NCBI GenBank assembly: GCA_033977485.1
Contig: CM066988.1
Coordinates: forward strand, 8,225,501 to 8,289,500
Direction: 5' to 3'
Source of the DNA: Hydrangea macrophylla
Lineage: Eukaryota; Streptophyta; Magnoliopsida; Cornales; Hydrangeaceae
DNA: 64,000 nt
Positions 46,401 to 56,184 of this stretch are shown piece by piece; positions within the stretch are counted from its first letter, which is position 1; each line of letters begins with the position of its first letter. A program made the position numbers and the translations under genes. The notes below the pieces were generated by a model. It worked only from the letters and a program-made list of their open reading frames with translations, searched no databases and was not told the DNA's origin.

Positions 46401-48964
46401 GTCCTACCCAAGTAGTTCCAAAGAAAGCTGGCATAACGGTCATTCCGAACAAAGAGGGTGAATTAGTACCGACACGAGTCCCCACTGGATGGAGAATGTG
46501 TATCGACTACAGGAAGCTAAATACTGTGACCCGAAAGGATCATTTTCCTTTGCCATTCATGGATCAAATGCTAGAACGAGTGGCGGGTCATAAGTATTAC
46601 TGCTTCTTGGATGGATACAGTGGGTATAATCAAATTGAGATTGCTCCTGAAGATCAGGAGAAAACCACGTTCACGTGTCCATTCGGTACTTTCGCCTACC
46701 GACGAATGCCATTTGGCTTATGTAATGCACCGGCTACCTTTCAGCGGTGCATGTTAAGCATTTTTAGTGACATGGTCGAAAACATCCTTGAAGTCTTCAT
46801 GGATGACTTTTCAGTTTTCGGCCATAGCTTCGAGGATTGCCTCAGCAATCTCGAACAGGTTTTAATGAGGTGTGAGGACAAACACCTAGTCTTGAATTGG
46901 GAGAAGTGTCACTTTATGGTGACCAAGGGTATAGTTTTAGGCCACATAATATCCGATGAAGGAATCCAAGTGGATAAGGCTAAGATCGACATAATCTCAA
47001 ATCTACCTGTCCCCCGTACAGTGCGAGACATTCGTTCATTTTTGGGGCATGCAGGTTTTTATCGTCGATTTATCCAGAATTTCAGTGCAATCTCTCGACC
47101 CCTTTGTCAACTTCTTGTCAAAGATGCACCTTTCGAGTGGTCAGAGAGTTGCCAAAAGTCCTTTGAGGATCTAAAAGATCTCCTCACCTCCGCACCTATA
47201 ATACAGGCACCCGACTGGAGTTTGCCTTTTGAATTAATGTGCGATGCTAGTGATTACGCCATTGGCGCAGTCCTAGGCCAGAGGAAGGACAATAAGCCGC
47301 ATGTGATATACTATGCCAGCCGAACCTTAAATGAAGCTCAAATGAATTACACTACTACTGAAAAGGAGCTGCTGGCCGTAGTATTCGCTCTGGACAAGTT
47401 TAGGTCTTACCTGATAGGGTCGCCAATCGTCTGTTTTACAGATCATTCGGCCCTCAAGTATCTTTTGTCAAAGAAAGACGCTAAACAACGGCTTATCCGC
47501 TGGATACTCTTACTCCAAGAGTTTGATTTAACAATCAAGGACAAGAAAGGAGTAGAGAATGTGGTTGCGGATCATTTATCCCGGTTGACTTTTACCGATA
47601 ACACTGAATCCCAATCCATCAAAGATGAGTTCCCAGATGAACAGCTACTGGCAGTAAGTAGTCTGCCTTGGTATGCTGATGTGGTAAACTACCTGGTCAC
47701 GGGTGAGACACCGACTCATTGGTCAAATCAAGATAGGAAACGGTTCCTCTCGTTTGCACGCCATTTTTTCTTTGATGACCCATACCTTTTCAAATACTGT
47801 GCTGATCAGGTCATCAGGCGTTGCGTACCCAACGAGGATATAACCGTTATCTTAGCGTCATGCCATTCTGAGGCATGCGGTGGCCATTTTGCGTCACAGA
47901 AGACCGCACAAAAAGTGTTGCAAAGCGGTTTTTACTGGCCCACAGTCTTCAAAGATGCTTATTCCTTTTGTAAGACATGCCAACGCTGTCAAAAGCTTGG
48001 AACCATTTCTAAAAGGAATTCTATGCCTCTAACCCCTATCATCACAATTGAGATATTTGATTGTTGGGGCATAGATTTTATGGGCCCATTTCCCAAGTCG
48101 AATAACTGTGAGTACATACTCCTTGCTGTGGAGTATGTATCGAAATGGGTAGAAGCGATACCAACGAGACGAAATGATCACAGAACAGTCATGTCATTTC
48201 TCAGAGAGCATATTCTGTCTCGTTTTGGTACTCCGAAAGCTTTACTAAGTGATCAAGGCAAGCATTTCTGCAATAAGCCTTTGGAGTCACTTCTCAAGAA
48301 ATACGGAGTCCATCATAAAATCGCTCTTGCTTATCATCCACAGTCAAATGGGCAAGCAGAATTGGCTAACCGAGAAATTAAGCATATTCTCGAGAAAACG
48401 GTTAGTTCCAATCGAAAAGACTGGGCATACAAATTGACTGACGCGTTATGGGCATACCGTACTGCCTATAAGACGAATCTTGGTATGTCCCCGTATAGAC
48501 TAGTTTACGGGAAAGCTTGCCACCTTCCTGTTGAAATTGAACATAAAGCTTATTGGGCGACACGCTCATTGAACTTTGATATTCAAGAGGGAGGTCAGCT
48601 ACGCAAGCTCCAACTTGCAGAGCTAGAGGAAATACGACGAGATGCGTATGACTCTGCAAAGTTGCATAAGGAAAAGTTGAAGGCTCGTCACGATCGTACG
48701 ATTTTTCGTAAATCATTTGAGCTGGGGCAGAAAGTGTTGCTATATGATTCTCGCCTCCATCTTTTCCCAGGTAAACTCCGTTCCCGGTGGACAGGCCCGT
48801 TCATCGTTAAAACTGTTTTTCCACATGGGGCGGTCGAGATTGTCAATCCAAAGAACGACGATTGTTTCAAGGTCAATGGCCAAAGATTGAAGCCGTTCTT
48901 GGAGAATTTCCACTCTGAAGTTGAGCACATCCAGCTGGATGAGCCCAGCTATTCCACCACTTAA
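43403..48964 (+). CDS. Athila gag-pol polyprotein, 1853 aa
   Basis: One unbroken frame from ATG 43403. Gag core about residues 80-250; CCHC zinc knuckle 314-327 ([14 protein letters not shown]); Asn/Gln-rich stretch about 350-430; acidic linker about 510-590; protease DLG 677-679 (the Athila form of DTG, in [12 protein letters not shown]); reverse transcriptase with FMDD 1132-1135; RNase H with CDAS near 1281; integrase zinc finger about 1490-1540; catalytic Asp1558, Asp1617 and Glu1653 with the exact D-35-E spacing. There is no chromodomain, as expected for this non-chromovirus lineage. Gag and pol share a frame, so differential yield needs proteolysis or another mechanism. Length and completeness suggest a functional copy. 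Confidence 0.95.
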   Translation: MSENSIEGFFGNPFYCSDSDSSINPIITPTASMDDHQSENGDNVVVPIDEALRPLCDLMQPEHAPTPSCIQIPPHNGEFQFRNGMIQLLPTFHGMDSEKAYLHVTDFEDVCKTFSQNCPREVTHLMLFPFTLKDKAKAWLHSLKPNSIFTWHAMSTAFLKKFYPTRMTTDLQRQINSYKQKSNETFTQAWERFKDLLLSCPHHGFEKWRTISFFYQGLNGETKKLVETMSSGPFLRKNTEEAEAHFEWLAEYAHEWSNSDNISRSQISCVEEKSLYQLTNEDRLMTKYAELAKKVEELSMKGESSRQVMPEEPCGTCNMLGHTTQYCPNVPYFQEQAPVEMNAMQGFRGAGNSNNTFQSNNRWNHPGFDWRNNAGAQNQYQQQPYNNNQYQGQNNRQPQHYNQNRTNNYNQAQPSNAPQTNAYVPPHKKVQEEEPLANANLTQQLIQMMSKMSATLERIDARQESSGGTFPAQPLQNPKGHNNGPNNQEHAKAVITLRSGKVIEKGIPLSTPEVYKEGEVLDEEVELPSTREEEPSTNDEPIKENLEAPRVDEEVERRPGKESVKEEPPKCPFPAPYPQRLKKPKNETKNQEFLELFKQVKINLPLLDAIKQVPAYAKYLKDLCTVKRRQSVKKHAYVACQASAIIQNELPPKLKDPGTPTVSCRIGNQKIDNALLDLGASVNLLPYSVYKQLGLGELKPTRVALQLADRSVKYPRGVLEDVLVQIDSFVFPVDFVILDTEPVSNPGAHIPVIFGRPFLNTIDATIKIRSGIMTIVFGNMTLNVKIFSNPRPEEYDDEEEVHYIDTIIEDEVDLVDYKDPLEVVMTQFGDIYQPAESTPLDADLNQTCLMMDTIEEDRADCMWVMPYEQLPPKTKLVMPSSFQFPELELKELPKELKYAFLGTEKTYPVIISSTLTHEQESKLVDMMKKHKDAMGWTIADLKGISPSICTHKIYLEEDAKPSRQMQRRLNPNMQEVVKKEVLKLLDVGMIYPISDSPWVSPTQVVPKKAGITVIPNKEGELVPTRVPTGWRMCIDYRKLNTVTRKDHFPLPFMDQMLERVAGHKYYCFLDGYSGYNQIEIAPEDQEKTTFTCPFGTFAYRRMPFGLCNAPATFQRCMLSIFSDMVENILEVFMDDFSVFGHSFEDCLSNLEQVLMRCEDKHLVLNWEKCHFMVTKGIVLGHIISDEGIQVDKAKIDIISNLPVPRTVRDIRSFLGHAGFYRRFIQNFSAISRPLCQLLVKDAPFEWSESCQKSFEDLKDLLTSAPIIQAPDWSLPFELMCDASDYAIGAVLGQRKDNKPHVIYYASRTLNEAQMNYTTTEKELLAVVFALDKFRSYLIGSPIVCFTDHSALKYLLSKKDAKQRLIRWILLLQEFDLTIKDKKGVENVVADHLSRLTFTDNTESQSIKDEFPDEQLLAVSSLPWYADVVNYLVTGETPTHWSNQDRKRFLSFARHFFFDDPYLFKYCADQVIRRCVPNEDITVILASCHSEACGGHFASQKTAQKVLQSGFYWPTVFKDAYSFCKTCQRCQKLGTISKRNSMPLTPIITIEIFDCWGIDFMGPFPKSNNCEYILLAVEYVSKWVEAIPTRRNDHRTVMSFLREHILSRFGTPKALLSDQGKHFCNKPLESLLKKYGVHHKIALAYHPQSNGQAELANREIKHILEKTVSSNRKDWAYKLTDALWAYRTAYKTNLGMSPYRLVYGKACHLPVEIEHKAYWATRSLNFDIQEGGQLRKLQLAELEEIRRDAYDSAKLHKEKLKARHDRTIFRKSFELGQKVLLYDSRLHLFPGKLRSRWTGPFIVKTVFPHGAVEIVNPKNDDCFKVNGQRLKPFLENFHSEVEHIQLDEPSYSTT

Positions 48965-49109
48965 AAAATCTCAGGTGGAATTTCAACTTGTTGTTGTATT
49001 TCTTTTCTTTCCCTGCATTTTAGTTTCTTTCTTTCTTTTGTGTTTAGTTTTTGTTTGTTCTTTCGTGTTTGTGATTTAGTTCTAATCCATTATTCCTTAA
49101 ACCACTCTG

Positions 49110-49121
49110 TTGCAGGTGAAT
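49110..49121 (+). promoter_or_regulatory. putative splice acceptor before Athila ORF2
   Basis: CTCTGTTGCAG ending at 49115, after a T-rich stretch, seven bases before the first ATG (49122). Suggests ORF2 is read from a spliced subgenomic RNA; inference. Confidence 0.4.
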
Positions 49122-50049
49122 ATGCGAGGTGATGATGTCCATTCAATTGGTTCATGGACTGATTCCGAGTGTTGTTGTGGCACTTGGACTGAGGGTGAAC
49201 CCACGCCCTGCCCCTTGCATCCTTATGATCCTGAAGTTCACACTCGAATCAATGCTTCCATCGGTTATATCCCATTCGACCCTGCTCTCCTGGACATCAA
49301 TCCGTATGAAAATATGGACTTTCCTAATGAGGAGGAGTTGGATGAGGAAGAAGACCTGTATATGGGACGCATGGTGGATGATGCCCTCATGGCCCAATGG
49401 GAAAACGATGATATGTGGGAGCCATGGGAGGATCATGTCCTTCAGGATGTCGTCCCAGAACGCCACAATGCCGTCTTTGTTTTTGTGGATGACTTCCTTG
49501 TTCTTGAGTTGGTCCCATACCGCTACGTGCACCTGAGCTACTTGCTATTCAGGCTCCAATGCCCCTTACCAGCTAGTGCACTTTGGGAACCAATGCCAAT
49601 AGTGAGGTTGGAACGTGTCACATTTCTTTGTAATTCTTGTTTCTTTTCTTTGATCTTCTTTTTGTGATAATTTGTGTTTCTTGTGTTCTGTTGTTTTAAT
49701 TTCAGTGTGTTGTCTTTTGTCCAGGATTGTCACTATGTTCCTAAATGGCATCCCGGTATTCCTTCCACATCAACTGATTCATGGTCTTGGGCCATACATA
49801 AGGCCCCCACTCACTCCGCCGCAAGAGGAGGGTCCATTGCGCAATCACACTCCGTTATCCTTGTCTCCATCCGGATCACCTCTTGCATGGGCTTGCCATT
49901 CCTTGGAGACTCCAGACTTGGTTGATGATGTCCTTGCTGCGTTTCGATTGTTCTGGGAAAGGGAATCATCAAGTTTGGACTTCACATCTGAAGATTCAGC
50001 GGATTATGAAGAGATCGTGGAAAAGGAAATTTTTATACTCGAAGACTAG
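49122..50049 (+). CDS. Athila accessory ORF2, probable two-exon gene (about 269 aa)
   Basis: Exon 1 49122-49606; predicted intron 49607-49724 (AG/GT donor, T-rich tract, TTTTGTCCAG acceptor); exon 2 49725-50049. The junction falls inside an Arg codon and keeps one frame across both exons (810 nt including stop). Unspliced, the first frame runs on to 49667 into a hydrophobic T-rich translation. The product is acidic, with Cys clusters near the start (ECCCGTW) and an acidic C-terminus. I do not recognise a domain. Athila elements carry extra ORFs between pol and the 3' LTR, often loosely called envelope-like, but I see no signal peptide or membrane anchor in the spliced product. Confidence 0.5.
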
Positions 50050-51029
50050 TGCTACATTTCAGTTGTTTCTGTTCAATTTCAATTCTTGTTTAGCAACTGG
50101 AATGTAATCCTTGACAACTTGTTTTCAGTTTTAGTTTTAGTCTTAGTTTTGGTTTTCTAGTTCAATAAGGTTTTAACCACAGTTGGGGATGATAATGGTG
50201 CAATTTGGATGCAATAATAAAGTTTTTGTTTATATATATAAATTGCGATTTTCTATTCTGGGGAGGAATTTCTGTCATACATGCTTGTTCTTCACCTGTT
50301 ATTTCAGTCTATCTGCATGTCCATATTTTTTTATGATAGTTGGGGGTGATGTAGTTCATATCCCATTGAATTCTGGAATTTTTGTGTTCGATCGATCGAA
50401 CTCAGTTCGATCGATCGAACCCTGAATGTTCAATCGATTGAAGGATTTATGTTCGATCGATCGAACATAGTTCGATCGATCGAACGAGGCATTTAAACGA
50501 GGCGTCTTCAGGACATTTCTTTATTTCCCTCACCCTCACTCTCAATCGCTCGAAGACAGAGGAAAGGGCGACTCGGCAAATTCTCGTTTCTGGCATCCAA
50601 GAGGGAGCCCCTGATCAATCCTCTGATCATCCTCATCTTCATCTCATCTTCTGTCCATCCCCACTGCGGGTTATTCACCGAGGTAGGCCCCACTCAGTTT
50701 TGTTTTTCTTTTCATCTTTGTTCGTGTTAGAAAATCCCAAGGGGGTGTCCCCTTGGTCTTAGGATTGTCTTTTGATTAGTGTAACTTAGGTTTTCTTTTC
50801 GTTTCTGCGATTGATGAACACCGCTGTGTTCGATCGCTCGAACTGGTTTCGAGCGATCGAAGGGGAGATGTTCGATCGATCGAATAAAAGTTCAAGCGAT
50901 CGAAGTCTACTCCAGTTCGATCGATCGAACTCAGTTCAATCGATCGAACTCCAGCAGTGTTTGTTTTGTTTCTTTTTCTTCCTATTCTTATCTGTATCTT
51001 GTGTGGTCTTATTTTCAGGACTGCCAAAA
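50050..51029 (+). other. Athila spacer with palindromic words and a candidate intron before ORF3
   Basis: Contains two TCGATCGATCGA clusters (50388-50485, 50829-50950) and polypurine-like TTGGGGATG/TTGGGGGTG at 50184 and 50341. A donor-like CCGAG/GTAGGCC (about 50682) and the acceptor TTATTTTCAG (51009-51018) would remove the second cluster as an intron just before the ORF3 ATG. The open frame extending upstream of 51030 runs through this cluster and is unlikely to be translated. Confidence 0.45.
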
Positions 51030-52439
51030 ATGAATCCAGTGACGGGCTATCATAAGTCTAAGCCCCTCGACCGTACTATACCAGATCCGGTACCTGATCA
51101 CGGGTTCCGGAATACCGAGGACAGGCTATGGTTTGAGCGATACTTTCAGACGAGGATGGTGATGGTCGAGCGGCCTATTGAGCACATCTGGATTGAGAGC
51201 CCATGGTTCCTCACACGGATCCGCGCTATGCCTCACTGGTTCGATCTCCTGTCATTGGCCAAGAGGGTCAACCTATCATGGATTAGAGGCGCGTGTGCGA
51301 CTATGATCAGCGACCCGTTTGTGCCATTCACTTATCATGCCTTCTTCCGGAGTCGTTCATTCATCATCAGTCCCGCGACCGTTTCCGCCGCGTTGGGGGT
51401 ACCAGAGGTACCTGATTATGTTTGCCCCCACCGGCCTGATGCACCCGTGACCCCACCATCCGCTATTATCAGGGAGCTCACTGGAGGCGCCGTTCCGTCT
51501 TGGGATGGCGATGCTTTGATCGAGGACCACTCTCTCACCGATGACTACCACATGCTTCATTTGGTCCTCAGTAACTGCCTCCTAGTGACGTCCTATCGAG
51601 AGAAGATCGCGGCTTGGTATGCGCGAGTCTTATATGCTGTGGGGACGGGTCAGCCAGTTTGTATACCACGCCTATACATCGATTTTATGGTCCACCCCAC
51701 CCGTTATATCTCGTCCAGGAAGCACCTGAAGGGTGCTTGGGCTATTCAGAGGGTCATGGCCGATGCCGGGTTCCTCGAGCTCCCTGGAGATGATATCCGC
51801 CCTTCTCCCCGCCGATTTAGCGAGGCGGCTGCTCGCCGCTCCGACGCTCAGAAGAGGAAGCGCAAGGGGAAAGGGACAGCGAGGGTGCGGGGGAGGAAGA
51901 AGAGGCGTGGCGGTACAGACACGGAGGCCGGAGCTTCAGGGACACCCACCGAGGTGGAGGAGCTTGATTCGGATGATGAGGATGATCCAGTTGCTGCGGT
52001 TCAGCAGTTTGAGCTGCGACAGCGGTCGCAGTCTCGTGCCCAGGGAGAGTCTTCTTCTTCTGTGCCTCTCCCGACAGTTCGCGAGTTATTATTGGAGGAG
52101 AGAAAGGCCAGGATTAGACTCGAGGGCCGGATGGATCAGATCCAGACTTTACTGGAGTCCATTTTGATTCAGATAGGGGTTGATCAGGCTGTTCACTCTG
52201 CTCACCATCCCACGGCCACCCCATCTGCTCCGCCTGCTGCTGATCCGTCACATGTTGCTACTCCTACGGATCCACCACTTCCTGATCCACCATCTGCTAC
52301 CCCAGCTGCTGAGGCTACTGATCTGGTTTCGACCGCTACTTCCGAGCCATCTACTACTCCTACTACTACTGTATTGCCGCCTGCTCCTATCGACATCCCT
52401 TCTGAGATAGCCGATGATACGCCATCTGGGGTCGATTAG
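51030..52439 (+). CDS. Athila ORF3, 469-aa transposon protein
   Basis: ATG 51030 follows a likely splice acceptor by 11 nt. Residues 1-230 form a globular region (WFERYFQTRMVMVERPIEH, then W-rich and R-rich parts). I believe it matches the putative plant transposon protein family often found downstream of Athila pol. Residues about 270-296 are strongly basic (KRKRKGKG ... RGRKKRRGG), like a nuclear-localisation signal. About 311-320 is acidic. About 352-383 is a candidate coiled coil (LLLEERKARIRLEGRMDQI). The tail is Pro/Ser/Thr/Ala-rich. There is no signal peptide and no membrane segment, so an envelope role is not supported. A nuclear or nucleic-acid-binding accessory role is inference. 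Confidence 0.75.
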   Translation: MNPVTGYHKSKPLDRTIPDPVPDHGFRNTEDRLWFERYFQTRMVMVERPIEHIWIESPWFLTRIRAMPHWFDLLSLAKRVNLSWIRGACATMISDPFVPFTYHAFFRSRSFIISPATVSAALGVPEVPDYVCPHRPDAPVTPPSAIIRELTGGAVPSWDGDALIEDHSLTDDYHMLHLVLSNCLLVTSYREKIAAWYARVLYAVGTGQPVCIPRLYIDFMVHPTRYISSRKHLKGAWAIQRVMADAGFLELPGDDIRPSPRRFSEAAARRSDAQKRKRKGKGTARVRGRKKRRGGTDTEAGASGTPTEVEELDSDDEDDPVAAVQQFELRQRSQSRAQGESSSSVPLPTVRELLLEERKARIRLEGRMDQIQTLLESILIQIGVDQAVHSAHHPTATPSAPPAADPSHVATPTDPPLPDPPSATPAAEATDLVSTATSEPSTTPTTTVLPPAPIDIPSEIADDTPSGVD

Positions 52440-53558
52440 TTTTAGTCGGGGAGGTGGCATTTATTTATTTTTGGTTGGTTGTATATGCTGGTGGTTTTTG
52501 GGTGTTTTATTTGGTTAGTTGGTATTGTATGGACAGTATTTATCACTGCTTGTATTTTATTTTATTTTGTTCATATTCCAGTGGTTTCGATTGATTGGAT
52601 CATGGTTTTATTGTATTATTGTTATCTTTTGATCCTGTCTGTTTTGGAGATTGTGTTCTAATTTTTATGCTAGGTTGCTTTGCTTGCGATCATCATTTGC
52701 GCTATACAGGTGATACCCATCTCTTTTATTTATTGAAAATCAACTTCTGAAGACTTTGTTGTTTTCAGTTGGGGGTAGGAGACAATAGATAGGTATACAC
52801 CCGTAATAATCAGGTTTTGCACTTAGATCTGTTTTAAATTTAATGAACACACAGTCTGTTAAAATTTGAAAAAATTTTATTGAATAGTATTGATAGAATA
52901 ATTCTGAATAACTTCTCCTGCTTGTTAATTAGACAATGATACATTTGTAGTATTCTTATCTTTTTATGGATTAAATCCACGCGTTTTTCTGTATCACTGA
53001 AATGAATTGCATCTGTAAAGCTAGTATGTACCCAATACTTGTGCACACTAATTAGCAGCCATGTAGAAAACCTGAAAATTGAGTTAAAATGAATATTGTA
53101 CGAAAAGAACAAGTAGTGGAAGCTAATAACCCTTTGTGAGCTTTTGAGCCAATCATCATTTCTGAGGGGATTCTCATACATTGTCGAATGGTTTTTTCTT
53201 GCGTATACTTGTGAATTCGTTGTTAAGTCTCAGTTTTCGTTAAAAATTTTGACTGCTTTTTAGAGGAGAACGTTCAGGATTTACCAATTACACTCGATAA
53301 ACACTTAAGTGCTAAAAATTGAAAGTTGAGAAAATGATTCAAGCCATCGTTTACCCATTCCTTTACCTAATATAGCTCGCCCTCATTCATTGAATCATTT
53401 CACCCCTGATCTCACCTCAATTAAATATTTCCAATAAAATCACAAGAATCCGAATCCTTGATCTATACCTTGGCCTCATTGAACCGTTTGATAAATTTAT
53501 TGAGAATGAGTCATCAAAGTATGTGAAATGGAAGGAAGTTGTTGTGGGATATTCCAGG

Positions 53559-53591
<33 letters not shown>

Positions 53592-54545
53592 TATGATGAT
53601 GAATGAAGGAGTTAAAAAAAAAAAAAAAAAAAATGAATGAATGGGAGATTGGGTGGAGAAAAGAATAAAGAATAAAAAGAGAAGTGGAAATTCCATCACA
53701 TACTAAAAAGCACACTCTTCTCTACAACACCCCCACCTACTAAATAAAAGCCATAATTCAAAGTCTTGAAGATTCTCAACAATTGATTTGAACATGAAAG
53801 TGTGAGTTGAGTTATCCACGGTATTTCGCTCCTCTAGTAAGTAGTATTCCATTCATGAGACTTTACACTCTTAAATGTCCGTTTTGCATAGAGTCAAGTA
53901 TGAAAGCATTAGCACCTAGAATATCATTCTCCTCAAAGCTTTCATACTATGTGCGATTATTGTAAAGCAAGTTTCTGAGAGACGTTCTTTTTGAGTGTGA
54001 CCAATGTGAGAATTGAGCTAAAACTGCAAGTTTCCAAAGTACAATAGTCTAGATAACTCTTAATAAAGGTTGGCCGCATGGTTGTTAATTCCACACACAC
54101 ACGGGTGCATGATGGTAATACATTTGTATATTGTACTTGGTGATATAGGAGAGTATGTGGATCTTTTTCATGGGTTGATAGAGGATATTATATTCTTGTA
54201 GAGTTGAATTAACAGTTTAATGGAAGGGGGAATTCTACAAAGTTATTCTAATTCTTTTTGAGCTAAAAATTAGAATTTTGTGGGTGTATTCACTGCAAAC
54301 CCTCACGAGACAACACTCGTCCACTAGGGGGAGCCTAGGGGTTTAACGGCTTGTTGCATTCGCTAAATGCAATCGCGATTCCTGCGAAAGTGAGTTAGGA
54401 TTTTTTTCTCTCTATCTTAGTTTAGGTTGTTTTTAGTTTTTCTTTGTTTCTTAGTTGAGGTAGTATTAGTTTAGGAGTGTTTGGTTTAGTTTATTTTTAT
54501 TTTCGCTTTATCGCTAGGGACTAGCAATAAGCTAGTTGGGGGTTG
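52440..54545 (+). other. Athila 3' untranslated region
   Basis: 2.1 kb without a supported gene. Holds another polypurine-like AGTTGGGGGTAGGAG (52767), an (AT)n tract and A19 run near 53569-53632, and the true polypurine tract at the end. Confidence 0.7.
54532..54545 (+). promoter_or_regulatory. polypurine tract of Athila element
   Basis: AGCTAGTTGGGGGTTG directly before the 3' LTR start. G5 core with a pyrimidine-containing edge, as is usual in this lineage. Confidence 0.7.
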
Positions 54546-56184
54546 TGCAAAGCGGGGGTATTTGTAAAATACAACCGCGCTAAAAGGAAGAATTGTAGTA
54601 GTTTTGATCACAACTTCCCGTATTATCTGCAATTTGCATTGCAAGGCTAATTTTTATACAGTATGATTAATCTATGATAAGTTGTATTGTTTTAGCTGTT
54701 ATTTATGCAGATCACTGCTGTGCGGACTAAACAGATGAGTATCAGAATAAATGGAATGCTGGAATGCAAACAAAAGAAGTCAAAGCTGAAAAGTGAAGTT
54801 CGATCGATCGTAGAAGGTTCGATCGATCGAGAGTTCGATCGCTCGAACAGAGTAGAAGCGCTTGAAGATCAAGGGTTCGATCGATCGAAAGCAGTTCGAT
54901 CGATCGAACGGGGTATTTCCAGAAACATTTGCGTGCGCAGCAGAATGCGGGTTTTAACCCTAGTGCCTTAGGTTTTTCTATTTATATGCGTTTTGTTCAC
55001 GTCCATTGGGACGCCCACTTTTACATTTTTAACAGTTTAGAAGGAGAGATAGAGAGTTTGTTTGGTTTTTGTAGGTTTTTCATTGATTTCTCATATTGTG
55101 GATTGGATTCTTCGAAGTTTATACAAGTATCTTCTATTCCAGGTTATCTATATACTGTTCATTCATACTCTGTACGTATTAGGAGTAGTTTAATCAATCA
55201 TCTCGTGATATTGCATGCTAAACACTGGTAAAACCATAGATTTCATAGTTTTAATGAATAACTCACAACCAAACATGGTATTAAAGTTTTCTTACGTTAA
55301 AAATCAATCCTCGACACTCCAGACGATGTCTGAGTAGTCTCAGGTTGGGAGAACACGATGAAACAGTGATCTCCAGCCTCTGCCATGCAGCAGGATAATC
55401 GCTGTGTTCGATCGATCGAAGTAACTTCGATCGATCGAACCAGAGACAGTCAAGCGATCGAAGTTAGTTCGATCGATTGAGGGATGAAGGTCTTCGATCG
55501 ATCGAAGGCGCGTCGATCGATCGAACTCTCTGATTCTTGAGGATGTTCCCTGCAGTATTCCAGGACTTTTTGTTTTAGGACTTGTTATCATTCTGTCCCA
55601 AATAAATGCTCAGTCTGTCAAAACAGTTTTAAAACTAAGGCCCGAAGGCATTTTCTTTCAATACATTTTGCAAACTATTTTCAATGCTAATACCATTGAG
55701 GATGCGAGTCTTAACTATTGAATTAAACCGCTTTCCCGTATTTAACTTAACTGTGATGATATGGTCCCGGTCATGAAAGGGCCATGGATTCTTTATTTTT
55801 AGAGGAATACAGAAAACTGTAGGTAATTTACTCCGTTGTGCTTCAAGGCAAATGCATGGTAGATGGCTAGGTTACTGCGGATTCGTGTAATCCCAACACT
55901 TTCTTTTAAAAGTTAAACACCTTAATTTAGAATATTGTTTTCAATAGCTAGCTAAATTGTTTAATTAATTTTAATTATTGTCAGTAGTAATCCTAGTTTG
56001 TGGAACTTCGTGTTCTGCGCCGTCGTTCAAACTTATTCATTTTGTTTTATTTTCTTTAGAGGTTAGTCTAAGTCAATAGGTCAACACCTTCCCTGTGGGA
56101 TCGACCTGGTCTTACCAGATATTACTTGCACGTCTACCTACACTTGGGTACTGCACAAGAGAGCACAAGAAAATTCTCGTGTCA
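54546..56184 (+). repeat. 3' LTR of Athila element
   Basis: Constant offset of 12921 bp from the 5' LTR. One substitution found (54957). Ends CGTGTCA followed by ACATG. Confidence 0.95.

Larger units (their letters stand above)
41625..56184 (+). mobile_element. complete Athila-type Ty3/gypsy retrotransposon, 14.56 kb
   Basis: LTRs of 1639 bp each (41625-43263, 54546-56184), target duplication ACATG at 41620-41624 and 56185-56189. The other LARD LTR near 34370 shows the empty site. The LTRs differ at one site that I found (C at 42036, A at 54957), so insertion is very recent. It has a tRNA-Asp primer site, intact gag-pol, two further ORF regions and a polypurine tract. Confidence 0.95.

Noticed and set aside
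50811..51029. N-terminal extension of Athila ORF3 through the palindromic words
   Set aside because: It translates the word cluster and a T-rich tract ending in a good splice acceptor. The ATG at 51030 is the better start.
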